DNA of 64,000 nucleotides, taken from assembly GCF_002261425.1 (NCBI RefSeq), contig NZ_NEVJ01000003.1:558001-622000 (forward strand), read 5' to 3'. Below are positions 33,321 to 41,784 of this stretch, piece after piece (within the stretch, counting starts at the first letter, position 1; each line of letters begins with the position of its first letter). Source of the DNA: Bordetella genomosp. 9. GTDB lineage: Bacteria; Pseudomonadota; Gammaproteobacteria; Burkholderiales; Burkholderiaceae_B. The translations under genes and the position numbers were made by a program. The notes beneath the pieces were generated by a model. The model worked only from the letters and a program-made list of their open reading frames with translations. It did not search any database and was not told the DNA's origin.

Positions 33321-34822
33321 CCGCCATGACCAGGACCTGCGGCTTCGATCCCGCCAGCGTAGAATTCGCGCGCGGCCACTTCATCGGTGGACAGGTCGTC
33401 GAGGACGCCACCGACCATCTGAGCGTCGCACGTCCGTCCGACCTGATCCCTTACGCCGACCTGCCCATCGGCACCGCCGACACGGTGGACCGCGCAGTGA
33501 CCGCCGCCAGGCAGGCGCTGTCCAGCAGTGGCTGGGCCACGCAGTCGCCGCGTGAACGCGTGCGTGCGATGCGTCGTTGGGCGGATCTGGTCGAAAGCCA
33601 TCAGGAAGAGCTCGGCCGGCTGGAAGCCCTGGGCTCGACCCGCCCCATATCGCAGGTGATCGCCAGCGACGTTGCCGGCGTGGCGGAAGCCATACGGTTC
33701 TTCTCGGAATGGGCCGACAAGCTGGGCGGCGATGTCGCCGCAACCCGATCGAATGACCTGGGCATGATCGTGTCCGAGCCTTATGGCGTGGTGGGCGCGA
33801 TCACCCCGTGGAATTTTCCGCTGAGCATGGCCAGCTGGAAGGCGGCCCCTGCGCTGGCCGCCGGCAATGCGATCGTATTGAAGCCTTCCGAACTTACGCC
33901 CTTTTCGACCGTACGGCTGGCCCAGCTTGCCGTACAGGCCGGCATACCGCCCGGCATCTTCAACGTCGTCCAGGGTACCGGCGCCGTCACCGGCGACGCC
34001 ATCACCCGGCATCCCGGCATCGCCAAGATCTCGTTCACGGGGTCCACACGCACCGGTACGGCCATCATGACGGCCGCCGCCGAAAGCGGCATCAAGCCCG
34101 TCATCCTGGAATTGGGGGGCAAGAGCCCGCAAGTGGTGTTTGCCGATGCCGACCTGGAGCGGGCCGCCGACTGCATCGCCGGCTCGCTGTTGGCGAACGC
34201 CGGGCAGGCCTGTGTGGCCGGGTCGCGGCTGATCGTCGAGCGGTCGGCCGAAGCAGCGCTGGTCGGCCTGTTGCAGCGGAAACTGTCCAACATCGTTCCA
34301 GGCCACACCTGGAATGCATCGACCGACTACGCGCCTATCGTGTCCGAGATCCAGGCCCGGCGTATCGACCGCATCCTGCAGCAGAGCCGGGACCAGGGCG
34401 CCGAATTCGTCATGGGCGGGCAGCGTATCGAGGGATATGGCGGCGCGTGGTACCAGCCTACCCTGCTCACCAACGTCACTGCCGCGACCGCGGCCGTGCG
34501 CGAGGAAATCTTCGGCCCCGTACTGACGATACAGGCCTTCGACACCGAGGAAGAAGCCTACGCCCTGGCGGACCATCCGGAATACGGCCTGGCCGCCGGC
34601 GTCTACACCCGCGACCTGGGACGGGCGATGCGTGCGATGCGCGCCATACAGGCCGGCACGGTGTGGATCAACCGATATACGCGTACCATGGACTTCATTC
34701 TGCCGACCGGGGGCTACAAGCGTTCGGGCATCGGCAAGGACCTGGGCCGGCAGGCGGTCGAACAGAACCTGCGGCACAAGACCGTGCTGATCGACATCGG
34801 CGCGGACCAGGCCGCGCGCTGA
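33317..34822 (+). CDS. NAD(P)-dependent aldehyde dehydrogenase
   Basis: A 501-residue aldehyde dehydrogenase. The catalytic Cys299 (NAGQACVAGSR), Glu265 (LELGGKSPQ) and Asn166 (PWNFP) are all present, and Lys189 and FTGSTRTG mark the coenzyme site. It fits the PuuC/gamma-aminobutyraldehyde and betaine-aldehyde type and should oxidise an amino-aldehyde to the acid. Start: ATG 33317 in a 4-nt overlap with the cupin gene; a second ATG at 33326 is possible. Between a cupin gene and an FAD oxidase gene it would take the aldehyde formed by oxidative deamination. Confidence 0.93.
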   Translation: MTAMTRTCGFDPASVEFARGHFIGGQVVEDATDHLSVARPSDLIPYADLPIGTADTVDRAVTAARQALSSSGWATQSPRERVRAMRRWADLVESHQEELGRLEALGSTRPISQVIASDVAGVAEAIRFFSEWADKLGGDVAATRSNDLGMIVSEPYGVVGAITPWNFPLSMASWKAAPALAAGNAIVLKPSELTPFSTVRLAQLAVQAGIPPGIFNVVQGTGAVTGDAITRHPGIAKISFTGSTRTGTAIMTAAAESGIKPVILELGGKSPQVVFADADLERAADCIAGSLLANAGQACVAGSRLIVERSAEAALVGLLQRKLSNIVPGHTWNASTDYAPIVSEIQARRIDRILQQSRDQGAEFVMGGQRIEGYGGAWYQPTLLTNVTAATAAVREEIFGPVLTIQAFDTEEEAYALADHPEYGLAAGVYTRDLGRAMRAMRAIQAGTVWINRYTRTMDFILPTGGYKRSGIGKDLGRQAVEQNLRHKTVLIDIGADQAAR

Positions 34823-34867
34823 CATCGGCGCGCCCCGCCCAACCCACATATTTGAACAGGCTTTGCG

Positions 34868-36202
34868 ATGCCGATAGCGGTCGATAGCGTCACAGACAGC
34901 TCCGTATTCCCCGAACAGGTCGACGTGGTCGTCATCGGCGCCGGCATCATCGGGACCTGCACGGCCTACGAGCTCGCTCGCAAGGGCGTATCGGTGGCCC
35001 TGCTCGAAAAAGGCGTCGTCGCGGGGGAGCAGTCCAGCCGCAACTGGGGCTGGGTGCGGCAGCAGAACCGGGACCTGCACGAGCTCGGGCTGGCCATGTA
35101 CAGCCTGAAGCGCTGGGGCGAACTTGCCCAGGAGACCGGCCGCGACCTGGGCTTCCGGCGCACCGGCATTCTGTATTGCGCACGCGAGCAGGCCGAACTG
35201 GACAAGTGGGAAGCGTGGAGCAGGCAGGCACGCGAGCAAGGATTCCATAACGAGCTGCTGACCGCCGCGCAGGCGCGGGCGCGCACGCCGGGCAGCACTT
35301 CGCAGTGGACGGGCGCGATCTGGTCGCCCACGGACGGCCGGGCCGAGCCGAGCATGGCGGCACCGGCGATCGCCGAGGCCGCCAAGGCCACCGGCGCGCA
35401 CGTGCACCAGCACTGCGCGGTTCGCGGGCTGGAGATAGCCGCTGGGCGCGTCCAAGGGGTCTGGACCGAGCGCGGGCTGATCCGTGCGCCCCGTGTCGTA
35501 GCGGCCGGCGGCGCCTGGAATTCCCGCTTCTGCCATCACCATGGAATCGAACTGCCGGTGGCCAACATCGGCGGCACGGCCTTTCGCACGCATGCGGCGC
35601 CCGACATCCTCACCGTTGGCAATATCAGCGGCCCCGGCTTCGCGCTCAGGCGCCGGCTGGACGGCGGGTACACCGTGGCGCTGCCGGGGCACGGCACGCT
35701 CAACATCACGCCGCATGGGCTCAGGCACGCCACCAAGTTCTATCAGATGTACCGGGCGAAGCTGGCCAAGAAACTGAAGTACCGCTTGAACAGCAGCTTC
35801 TGGAACGGGCCCGAAGCGGCCGGGAAATGGCGCAACGACGGGCCATCCCCCTTCGAGGCGATCCGGATCCTGGACCCGGCGCCCGACCGCGAAATCGTGG
35901 CCACGGCGCTGCGCAATATCGCCCGCGAATTTCCCGCATTGCGCGACGTGCAGGTCGCCGCGGCCTGGGGATCCATGATCGATACCGCGCCGGATCTCGT
36001 ACCCATCATATCCAAGGTGGATCGCCTGCCCGGCCTGGTGATTGCGTCAGGCTTCAGCGGCCATGGCTTCGGCATCGGTCCCGGCGCGGGACGCCTGGCG
36101 TGCGAGCTCGCCACCGATGCCGCGCCCTTCGTCGACGTGCGTGCCTACCGGCTGGACCGCTTCAGCGATGGCTCGGCGATCAGGCGTCCGGAAATGATGT
36201 GA
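34868..36202 (+). CDS. FAD-dependent amino-acid/amine oxidoreductase (DAO superfamily)
   Basis: A 444-residue flavoenzyme of the D-amino-acid oxidase/DadA superfamily. The dinucleotide-binding Rossmann motif VVIGAGIIGTCTAYELARKG is at about residues 21-40 with Gly24, Gly26 and Gly29, and the C-terminal SGFSGHGFGIGPGAGRLACEL loop binds FAD. It probably oxidises an amine or D-amino acid, passing electrons to oxygen or to the respiratory chain. It follows the ALDH gene by 45 nt. A different superfamily member is encoded at the far end of this region (41771). Confidence 0.9.
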   Translation: MPIAVDSVTDSSVFPEQVDVVVIGAGIIGTCTAYELARKGVSVALLEKGVVAGEQSSRNWGWVRQQNRDLHELGLAMYSLKRWGELAQETGRDLGFRRTGILYCAREQAELDKWEAWSRQAREQGFHNELLTAAQARARTPGSTSQWTGAIWSPTDGRAEPSMAAPAIAEAAKATGAHVHQHCAVRGLEIAAGRVQGVWTERGLIRAPRVVAAGGAWNSRFCHHHGIELPVANIGGTAFRTHAAPDILTVGNISGPGFALRRRLDGGYTVALPGHGTLNITPHGLRHATKFYQMYRAKLAKKLKYRLNSSFWNGPEAAGKWRNDGPSPFEAIRILDPAPDREIVATALRNIAREFPALRDVQVAAAWGSMIDTAPDLVPIISKVDRLPGLVIASGFSGHGFGIGPGAGRLACELATDAAPFVDVRAYRLDRFSDGSAIRRPEMM

Positions 36203-36252
36203 CGCGCGCGGGCCGCAGGCCAATAGGCGCGTGCCCGCGGCGCCTAGGTAGT

Positions 36253-36315
36253 TTCACTAAAGTAGTACGAAAAACTCTCCCGGCTCACCCTGTTTCGCCT
36301 ATATTGTTCAACATA
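36253..36315 (+). promoter_or_regulatory. Control elements shared with the cupin promoter
   Basis: TTCACTAAA (36253-36261) and TTCAACATA (36307-36315) lie upstream of the second DppA-like gene. Both also occur in the cupin control region, the first there in the opposite orientation (32892-32900). The segment around 36304 reads TTGTTCAACATACTG, against TTGTATTCAACATAGTG at 32859. No clear -35/-10 pair is visible here. Confidence 0.45.
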
Positions 36316-36383
36316 CTGAATCGTCCGGCCGTTTCGACAACAATACTGGCGTAGCGAGCGGCCGAACACATAAGGGGATGATC

Positions 36384-37961
36384 ATGAAGCAATTGGTCCG
36401 ATGCTGGATGGCGGCATTCGCTATCGCTTTCGCGCTGCCCGCCCTGGCGGACGACCTGCGCATCGCCACGCGTACGAGCGAGCCGCCGCTGGATCCGCAT
36501 TTCATGTGGACCGACGCCAATGTCGGCTACTACATGCAGATCTATGGCGGCCTGACGGCCCAGTCCAACGACGGCAAGGTCCTGCCCTATCTGGCGGAGT
36601 CCTGGACCGCGATGGATGGCGGCAAGACCTGGCGGTTCAAGCTGCGACAGGACGCCAGGTTCAGCGACGGGACGCCGGTCACCGCCGACGACGTGGTGGC
36701 GAGCTACAAGCGCATGCAGACGCTCAAGGCCAGCGCTCCCTTTACCGGCGCGATCACGGGGCTGCAGGAAGCCCGCAAGGTCGACGACCACACCGTGGAT
36801 ATCGTCACCTCGAAGTCCAACCCCATCCTGCCCCAGCGCGTGTCGCTGATCCAGATCATTCCCGCGAAGATCGCCGCGTCCGCGGCGACCGCCGACTTCT
36901 CCGATGGCAAGATGGCGATCGGTTTCGGCCCCTATAAGCTCGTATCGCTCAAGGCCGGTGACAGCCTGGTCATGACGCGCAACCCAGACTTCTTCGGCCC
37001 GCCCGCCAAATGGGATAAGGTCACGTATCGCTTCATTCCCGATGGCGGCGCGCGCGTGGCTGCGTTGCTGGGCAAGGACGTCGACATGATCGACGCCGTC
37101 CCGCCCGCGCTGGCGGCACGGCTGAAGGATGATGCTTCGGTATCGATGGTGATGGGCCCCTCCAGCCGCGTGCTCTTCCTGACCATCGACACCAACCGTC
37201 CGCAGACGCCCTTCGCCTTCGACGCGCAAGGCAGGCCGCTGGCGAAGAATCCCTATGCGGACCCGCGTGTGCGCCAGGCCCTGTCGCTGGCGCTGGACCG
37301 GAAAGCCATCGTGGACCGCGTGCTGGGTGGCATGGCCTATCCGGCCAGCCAGATCACCACCAAGGGCTTTGGCGGCTATGACGATACGCTGGCGGTCAGC
37401 GCGCCAGATCCGGTGAAGGCCACCAAGTTGCTCGCGGACGCCGGTTTTCCGCAGGGGTTTTCGATGACGATCCACTGCACCAACGACCGTTTCATCGAGG
37501 ACGCACGGGTGTGCCAGGCGATCGGCCAGATGTTTTCCCGCATCGGCTTGAAGGTGAATGTGCAGACGATGCCGAACGCTGTGCTGACGCCGCGCGCGAT
37601 GGATCCGAACGGCGAACGCTTCAGCATCGCCATGATGGGCTGGTCCGATTCGTCGGGAGAGGCGCAGGTGTTGAATACCGTGGTGCACACGCCGGATACG
37701 GCGAACGGTTTCGGGTCCTGGAATTGGGGGCGCTATTCCAACCCCCAGGTCGACAGGTTCCTGGAGCAGGCCGTCAACCAGATGGATGCGCCGCGCCGCC
37801 ACGAATTGATGAAACAGGCCATGCGCATGGCGATGGACGACTACGGGTTCATCCCGCTGTATTCGCAGAGCGTCGTCGTGGCCCTGCGCAAGGGATTGAC
37901 CTATAAGACCTGGGTCACCGAGCAGACGATCGCCGATTCGGTATCCAAAGTGCAACCGTAG
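36384..37961 (+). CDS. Family 5 extracellular solute-binding protein (DppA-like), system 2
   Basis: A 525-residue periplasmic receptor. The signal peptide (MKQLVRCWMAAFAIAFALPA, cleaved near ALA) is followed by DDLRIATRTSEPPLDPHFMW and the DGTPVTADDVVASYKRMQT and VRQALSLALDRKAI blocks of family 5. Two ATGs lie close together; AAGGGG directly abuts 36378 and is 6 nt before 36384, so 36384 is preferred. It heads a second complete Dpp-type operon, which continues to 41784. It resembles the system 1 receptor in layout but differs throughout in sequence, so the two importers probably take related but distinct ligands. Confidence 0.9.
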   Translation: MKQLVRCWMAAFAIAFALPALADDLRIATRTSEPPLDPHFMWTDANVGYYMQIYGGLTAQSNDGKVLPYLAESWTAMDGGKTWRFKLRQDARFSDGTPVTADDVVASYKRMQTLKASAPFTGAITGLQEARKVDDHTVDIVTSKSNPILPQRVSLIQIIPAKIAASAATADFSDGKMAIGFGPYKLVSLKAGDSLVMTRNPDFFGPPAKWDKVTYRFIPDGGARVAALLGKDVDMIDAVPPALAARLKDDASVSMVMGPSSRVLFLTIDTNRPQTPFAFDAQGRPLAKNPYADPRVRQALSLALDRKAIVDRVLGGMAYPASQITTKGFGGYDDTLAVSAPDPVKATKLLADAGFPQGFSMTIHCTNDRFIEDARVCQAIGQMFSRIGLKVNVQTMPNAVLTPRAMDPNGERFSIAMMGWSDSSGEAQVLNTVVHTPDTANGFGSWNWGRYSNPQVDRFLEQAVNQMDAPRRHELMKQAMRMAMDDYGFIPLYSQSVVVALRKGLTYKTWVTEQTIADSVSKVQP

Positions 37962-37979
37962 AACCCGGCTAGCATACGG

Positions 37980-38960
37980 ATGGCTGCATTTCTCTTGAAG
38001 CGCATCGGGCAGGGAGCGGGCCTGCTCGCCGCGATGTCCCTCATCGCGTTCCTGGGGATTTTCGCGCTGGGCAATCCGCTGGCCACCCTGGTCAATCCGG
38101 ACTCCTCGCCGGAGGTCCTGGCCCGTACCGCCGCGCAGTTGGGGCTGGATCAACCCATGTATCGCCAGTACCTGCGCTTCGTGGGCAATCTGCTGCATGG
38201 CGACATGGGCAGTTCGTATATCAACGGCCAACCCGCCCTGGGCCTGATACTGGAGCGTTTTCCGGCCACCCTGGAATTGGCCCTTGCCGCCATGCTGATC
38301 GCCACGGCGGTCGGCATTCCGCTGGGCATGTACGCCGGCTGCCGGCCGCGTTCGGTCGTGGGCAGGGGCGTCGGCGGACTGGCGGTGCTGATGGTCAGCG
38401 TGCCTACGTTCTGGCTGGGGCTGGCTCTGATCATCGTCTTCGGAATCGAGCAGCACTGGCTGCCGACCGGCGGACGTGGCCAGGTCGGCTCGCTGCTGGG
38501 ACTGCACACCAGCCTGGCCACCATCGATGGCTGGCGCCACCTGCTGCTGCCCGCCTTCAACCTGTCGCTCTTTCCGATGGCCTTGCTGATCAGGCTGACC
38601 CGCGCAGGCGTGATCGAGTCGCTGGATGCGCCGTTCACGCGTTTCGCCCGCGCCAAGGGGCTGGACCGGCGGCGTATCGTGGGCGTCTACGTGCTGCGCA
38701 ATATCCTGACGCCCATCGTGACGGTGATGGGCATGGTATTCGGCATGCTGCTGGCGTTTTCGGTCGTGACCGAAAGCATTTTCGCCTGGCCGGGTACCGG
38801 CAAGCTTGTCATCGAGGCGATACGCACGTCGGATCGCCCCGTGGTGATCTCTTATCTACTGTTCACCGTATCGATCTTCGTGCTGGTCAACATCGCGGCC
38901 GACATCCTGTGCGCCCTGCTGGATCCGCGGGTCGCGGCGGCGCAGGGGGTGCAGGCATGA
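37980..38960 (+). CDS. Oligopeptide-type ABC permease (DppB-like), system 2
   Basis: A 326-residue inner-membrane permease with about six membrane segments. The N-terminus FLLKRIGQGAGLLAAMSLIAFLGIF leads to the LGLDQPMYRQYLRF periplasmic motif. The EAA loop is FTRFARAKGLDRRRIVGVYVLRN. It begins 18 nt after the receptor stop and its own stop overlaps the DppC-like start by 4 nt. It forms the channel with the next gene product. Confidence 0.92.
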   Translation: MAAFLLKRIGQGAGLLAAMSLIAFLGIFALGNPLATLVNPDSSPEVLARTAAQLGLDQPMYRQYLRFVGNLLHGDMGSSYINGQPALGLILERFPATLELALAAMLIATAVGIPLGMYAGCRPRSVVGRGVGGLAVLMVSVPTFWLGLALIIVFGIEQHWLPTGGRGQVGSLLGLHTSLATIDGWRHLLLPAFNLSLFPMALLIRLTRAGVIESLDAPFTRFARAKGLDRRRIVGVYVLRNILTPIVTVMGMVFGMLLAFSVVTESIFAWPGTGKLVIEAIRTSDRPVVISYLLFTVSIFVLVNIAADILCALLDPRVAAAQGVQA

Positions 38961-39829
38961 GCCGCCGTATGCCCCGCTTCTTCCGCAGCAAGCTCGCCTG
39001 CATCGCGGCGGCCGTGTTCGCCGTGCTTGTGGTGTCGGCCTGCCTGGCGCCTTGGCTGGTCCACCAGGACCCTTATGACCTGTCCCAGCTGGACATCCTC
39101 AGCTCCCTGCTGCCGCCCGGATCGCCATCCGATCATGGCTACACCTTTTGGTTCGGCACCGACGACCAGGGCCGGGATCTGTACAGCGCCGTGCTCTACG
39201 GCTTGCGGGTCAGCCTGTCCGTCGCCGCCTTGGGTACCGGCATCGCGCTGGTGATCGGCGTGACGATCGGGCTGTTGTGCGCGTATGCGGGCGGCCGCAT
39301 CGATGCCTTTTTCATGCGCCTGGCCGATCTGCAGCTGGCCCTGCCCAGCGTACTGACCGCGCTGGTGCTGATGGCCCTGCTGGGGCCTGGCCTGGGCAAG
39401 GTCGTCATCGCCATCGCTGCGTCGCAATGGGCCTATTTCGCGCGCACCCTGCGCAGTTCCGCTCAGGTGGAAAGCGCCAAGGAATACATCATGGCCGCCC
39501 GGACCCTCCGGTACAAGGCAGCGCGCATCATGTTCCGCCACCTGTTGCCGAATTCGCTCGGCCCGCTGGGTGTGCTGGTCGTGGTTGAGCTGGCCGGCGC
39601 GGTAGCCCTGGAGGCCACGCTGTCCTTTCTAGGCGTGGGTTTGCCGATAACCGAACCGTCGCTGGGGCTGCTCATCGCCAACGGGTACAGCTACATGCTG
39701 GCCCGGCAGTACTGGATCAGCATCCTGCCCGGCGCGGTGTTGCTGGTGCTGCTGCTTTCCATCAACGTGATCGGCGAGCGCCTGCGCCAGGTGAACGACC
39801 CGCGCGGCGCGGCGTTGGAGTCGGTATGA
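38957..39829 (+). CDS. Oligopeptide-type ABC permease (DppC-like), system 2
   Basis: A 290-residue inner-membrane permease. [21 protein letters not shown] and the EAA loop [20 protein letters not shown] identify the DppC type. The ATG at 38957 overlaps the DppB-like stop (ATGA) and the stop overlaps the DppD-like start in the same way, so the four genes are translationally chained. An in-frame upstream extension to 38909 lies inside the DppB-like gene and is rejected. Confidence 0.92.
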   Translation: MSRRMPRFFRSKLACIAAAVFAVLVVSACLAPWLVHQDPYDLSQLDILSSLLPPGSPSDHGYTFWFGTDDQGRDLYSAVLYGLRVSLSVAALGTGIALVIGVTIGLLCAYAGGRIDAFFMRLADLQLALPSVLTALVLMALLGPGLGKVVIAIAASQWAYFARTLRSSAQVESAKEYIMAARTLRYKAARIMFRHLLPNSLGPLGVLVVVELAGAVALEATLSFLGVGLPITEPSLGLLIANGYSYMLARQYWISILPGAVLLVLLLSINVIGERLRQVNDPRGAALESV

Positions 39830-40839
39830 ACCCTACGGCACCGCGAGAAATGCTGGAAATACTGCGCGTCGAGAACCTCTGCACGGAATTCCGCGGCGCC
39901 AACGGCGTGGTGCGTGCCGTCGACGGCGTGGACCTGACGCTGCGGCGCGGCGAGATCCTGGGCCTGGTGGGCGAGTCGGGCAGCGGCAAGTCCGTGACCG
40001 GCTACTCGATCCTTGGACTGATCGATCCCCCGGGACGCGTGACCGCGGGGCGCGTCCTGTTCGCGGGCGCCGATCTGCGCACCCTGGACGCCCAGGCCAT
40101 GCGGTCGATACGTGGACGACGTATCGCCATGGTGTTCCAGGATCCGATGTCGACCCTGCACCCCATGCTGCGCATCGGCACGCAGATGACCGACACCCTG
40201 CATGCCCATCAGTCCCTGACCCGTCGCGCAGCCCGCGCCAGGGCCGTGCAGGCGCTGGAGCGCGTGGGCATTCCTTCGCCCGCGGACCGCATGCTGGCCT
40301 ATCCGCACCAGCTCTCGGGCGGCATGCGCCAGCGGGTGGCGATCGCCATCGCCTTGCTGAACGACCCCGACATCATCATCGCCGACGAGCCGACGACCGG
40401 GCTGGACGTCACCATACAGGCGCAGATCCTGGCTGAAGTGCAGAAACTCGTCGCGCAATCGGGCACTGCGCTGATCTGGATCACCCACGACCTGGGCGTG
40501 GTGGCCAACCTGGCCGACAGCATCGCGGTCATGTACGCCGGCGCGATCGTCGAGTACGGCGAGGCCCGCAACGTCCTTGCGGCGCCGGCGCATCCCTACA
40601 CCCATGGCCTGCTGGCCTCCGTCCCCGCGCGCAATCGCGACGAACGCAGGCTGCCGCAGATACCCGGCAGCATCGCATCGGCCGCGGAGGCGCCGGGTTG
40701 CCGTTTCCAGCCTCGCTGCGACCGCGCCACAGAAGGCTGCACGATCGCGCCGGCAATGCGCGCCGTCGCGCCGAGCCAGGACGTGCGCTGCGTGCATCCA
40801 ATGGCAAATGCGGCGATGCCGCTGGCGGCGGAGCGATAA
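39826..40839 (+). CDS. Oligopeptide-type ABC transporter ATPase (DppD-like), system 2
   Basis: A 337-residue ABC ATPase with Walker [10 protein letters not shown], signature [16 protein letters not shown], Walker [13 protein letters not shown], switch His in WITHD and the C-terminal [14 protein letters not shown] cluster. It lies between the permease and the second ATPase gene; the stop codon TAA directly abuts the next ATG (40840). Couples ATP hydrolysis to uptake of the receptor's ligand. Confidence 0.92.
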   Translation: MNPTAPREMLEILRVENLCTEFRGANGVVRAVDGVDLTLRRGEILGLVGESGSGKSVTGYSILGLIDPPGRVTAGRVLFAGADLRTLDAQAMRSIRGRRIAMVFQDPMSTLHPMLRIGTQMTDTLHAHQSLTRRAARARAVQALERVGIPSPADRMLAYPHQLSGGMRQRVAIAIALLNDPDIIIADEPTTGLDVTIQAQILAEVQKLVAQSGTALIWITHDLGVVANLADSIAVMYAGAIVEYGEARNVLAAPAHPYTHGLLASVPARNRDERRLPQIPGSIASAAEAPGCRFQPRCDRATEGCTIAPAMRAVAPSQDVRCVHPMANAAMPLAAER

Positions 40840-41784
40840 ATGGATCGGATTTCCGCCCCCCTGCTGCAACTTCGCGACGTCAGCAAGAATTATGGCGCGG
40901 GACGACGCGGGCCGCTGGGCCTGGGGCCGAAGCGCGTTGTGCGGGCGCTGGACGGCGTGTCGCTGCACATCGCGGCTGGCGAGGTACTCGGCCTGGTCGG
41001 CGAGTCCGGCAGCGGCAAGTCGACCCTGGGGCGATTGATCGTCGGCCTGGAACCACCCAGCAGCGGGTCGGTCGCATTCATGCCCGGCATGCGTGCGGAC
41101 GGCGTGCAGATGGTGTTCCAGAACCCGGGCGGTTCCCTGAATCCGCGCCAGCGCGTGCTGGACATCGTGGCCGAACCGCTACGTTGCGCCGGCCAGGCAG
41201 ACGCCGAAGCCGCCGCGCGAGGCCTGCTGGAAAGCGCGGGCGTACCCGCGCATCTGCTGAAACGCTACCCGCATGAATTATCCGGTGGGCAGTGCCAGCG
41301 CATCGGCATCGCACGCGCCCTTGCGCTGGGCCCGTCGCTGATCGTTTGCGACGAGCCGGTATCCGCGCTGGACGTCTCCATACAGGCGCAGATCCTGAAC
41401 CTGTTCGCCGACCTGCGGGAACGGACGGGCTGCGCCTATCTCTTCATCAGCCATGACCTGCCCGTGGTCGAGCGCATGAGCGACCGCGTCGCCATCATGT
41501 ACCTGGGCCGTATCGTGGAAGTGCTGCCCGCCAAGTCCCTGGCGGCCGACGCGGCGCATCCCTATACGCAGGCGCTGATGGCCGCCGTGCCGCCGCTGGA
41601 CGGTACGCGCCGCGCTTTCCAGGCCATACGTGGCGAGATCCCTTCGCCGCTGAACCCGCCCGCGGGTTGCCATTTCCACCCCCGCTGTCCGCACGCCATG
41701 CCGCGCTGCCGCGTCGAGACTCCATCGATGCGCCTGCTGGCGCCCGATCACCCCGTAGCCTGCCATCTCCATGATCCCGACTGA
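40840..41784 (+). CDS. Oligopeptide-type ABC transporter ATPase (DppF-like), system 2
   Basis: A 314-residue ABC ATPase with Walker [14 protein letters not shown], signature LSGGQCQRIGIARAL, Walker B LIVCDEPVSALD and the C-terminal CHFHPRCPHAMPRC cluster. It completes the second transporter. Its 3' end overlaps the start of the FAD oxidoreductase gene by 14 nt in another frame, which ties that oxidase to the import operon. Compared with the system 1 protein it is about 24 residues shorter. Confidence 0.92.
   Translation: MDRISAPLLQLRDVSKNYGAGRRGPLGLGPKRVVRALDGVSLHIAAGEVLGLVGESGSGKSTLGRLIVGLEPPSSGSVAFMPGMRADGVQMVFQNPGGSLNPRQRVLDIVAEPLRCAGQADAEAAARGLLESAGVPAHLLKRYPHELSGGQCQRIGIARALALGPSLIVCDEPVSALDVSIQAQILNLFADLRERTGCAYLFISHDLPVVERMSDRVAIMYLGRIVEVLPAKSLAADAAHPYTQALMAAVPPLDGTRRAFQAIRGEIPSPLNPPAGCHFHPRCPHAMPRCRVETPSMRLLAPDHPVACHLHDPD

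Noticed and set aside
33302..35728. 808-codon open frame on the minus strand over ALDH and oxidase genes
   Set aside because: It is antisense to two clear enzyme genes and has the Arg/Gly/His-rich composition of a high-GC shadow frame.
36285..38540. 751-codon open frame on the minus strand over the second DppA/DppB-like genes
   Set aside because: Antisense to a receptor and a permease with strong family motifs; no plausible protein features.
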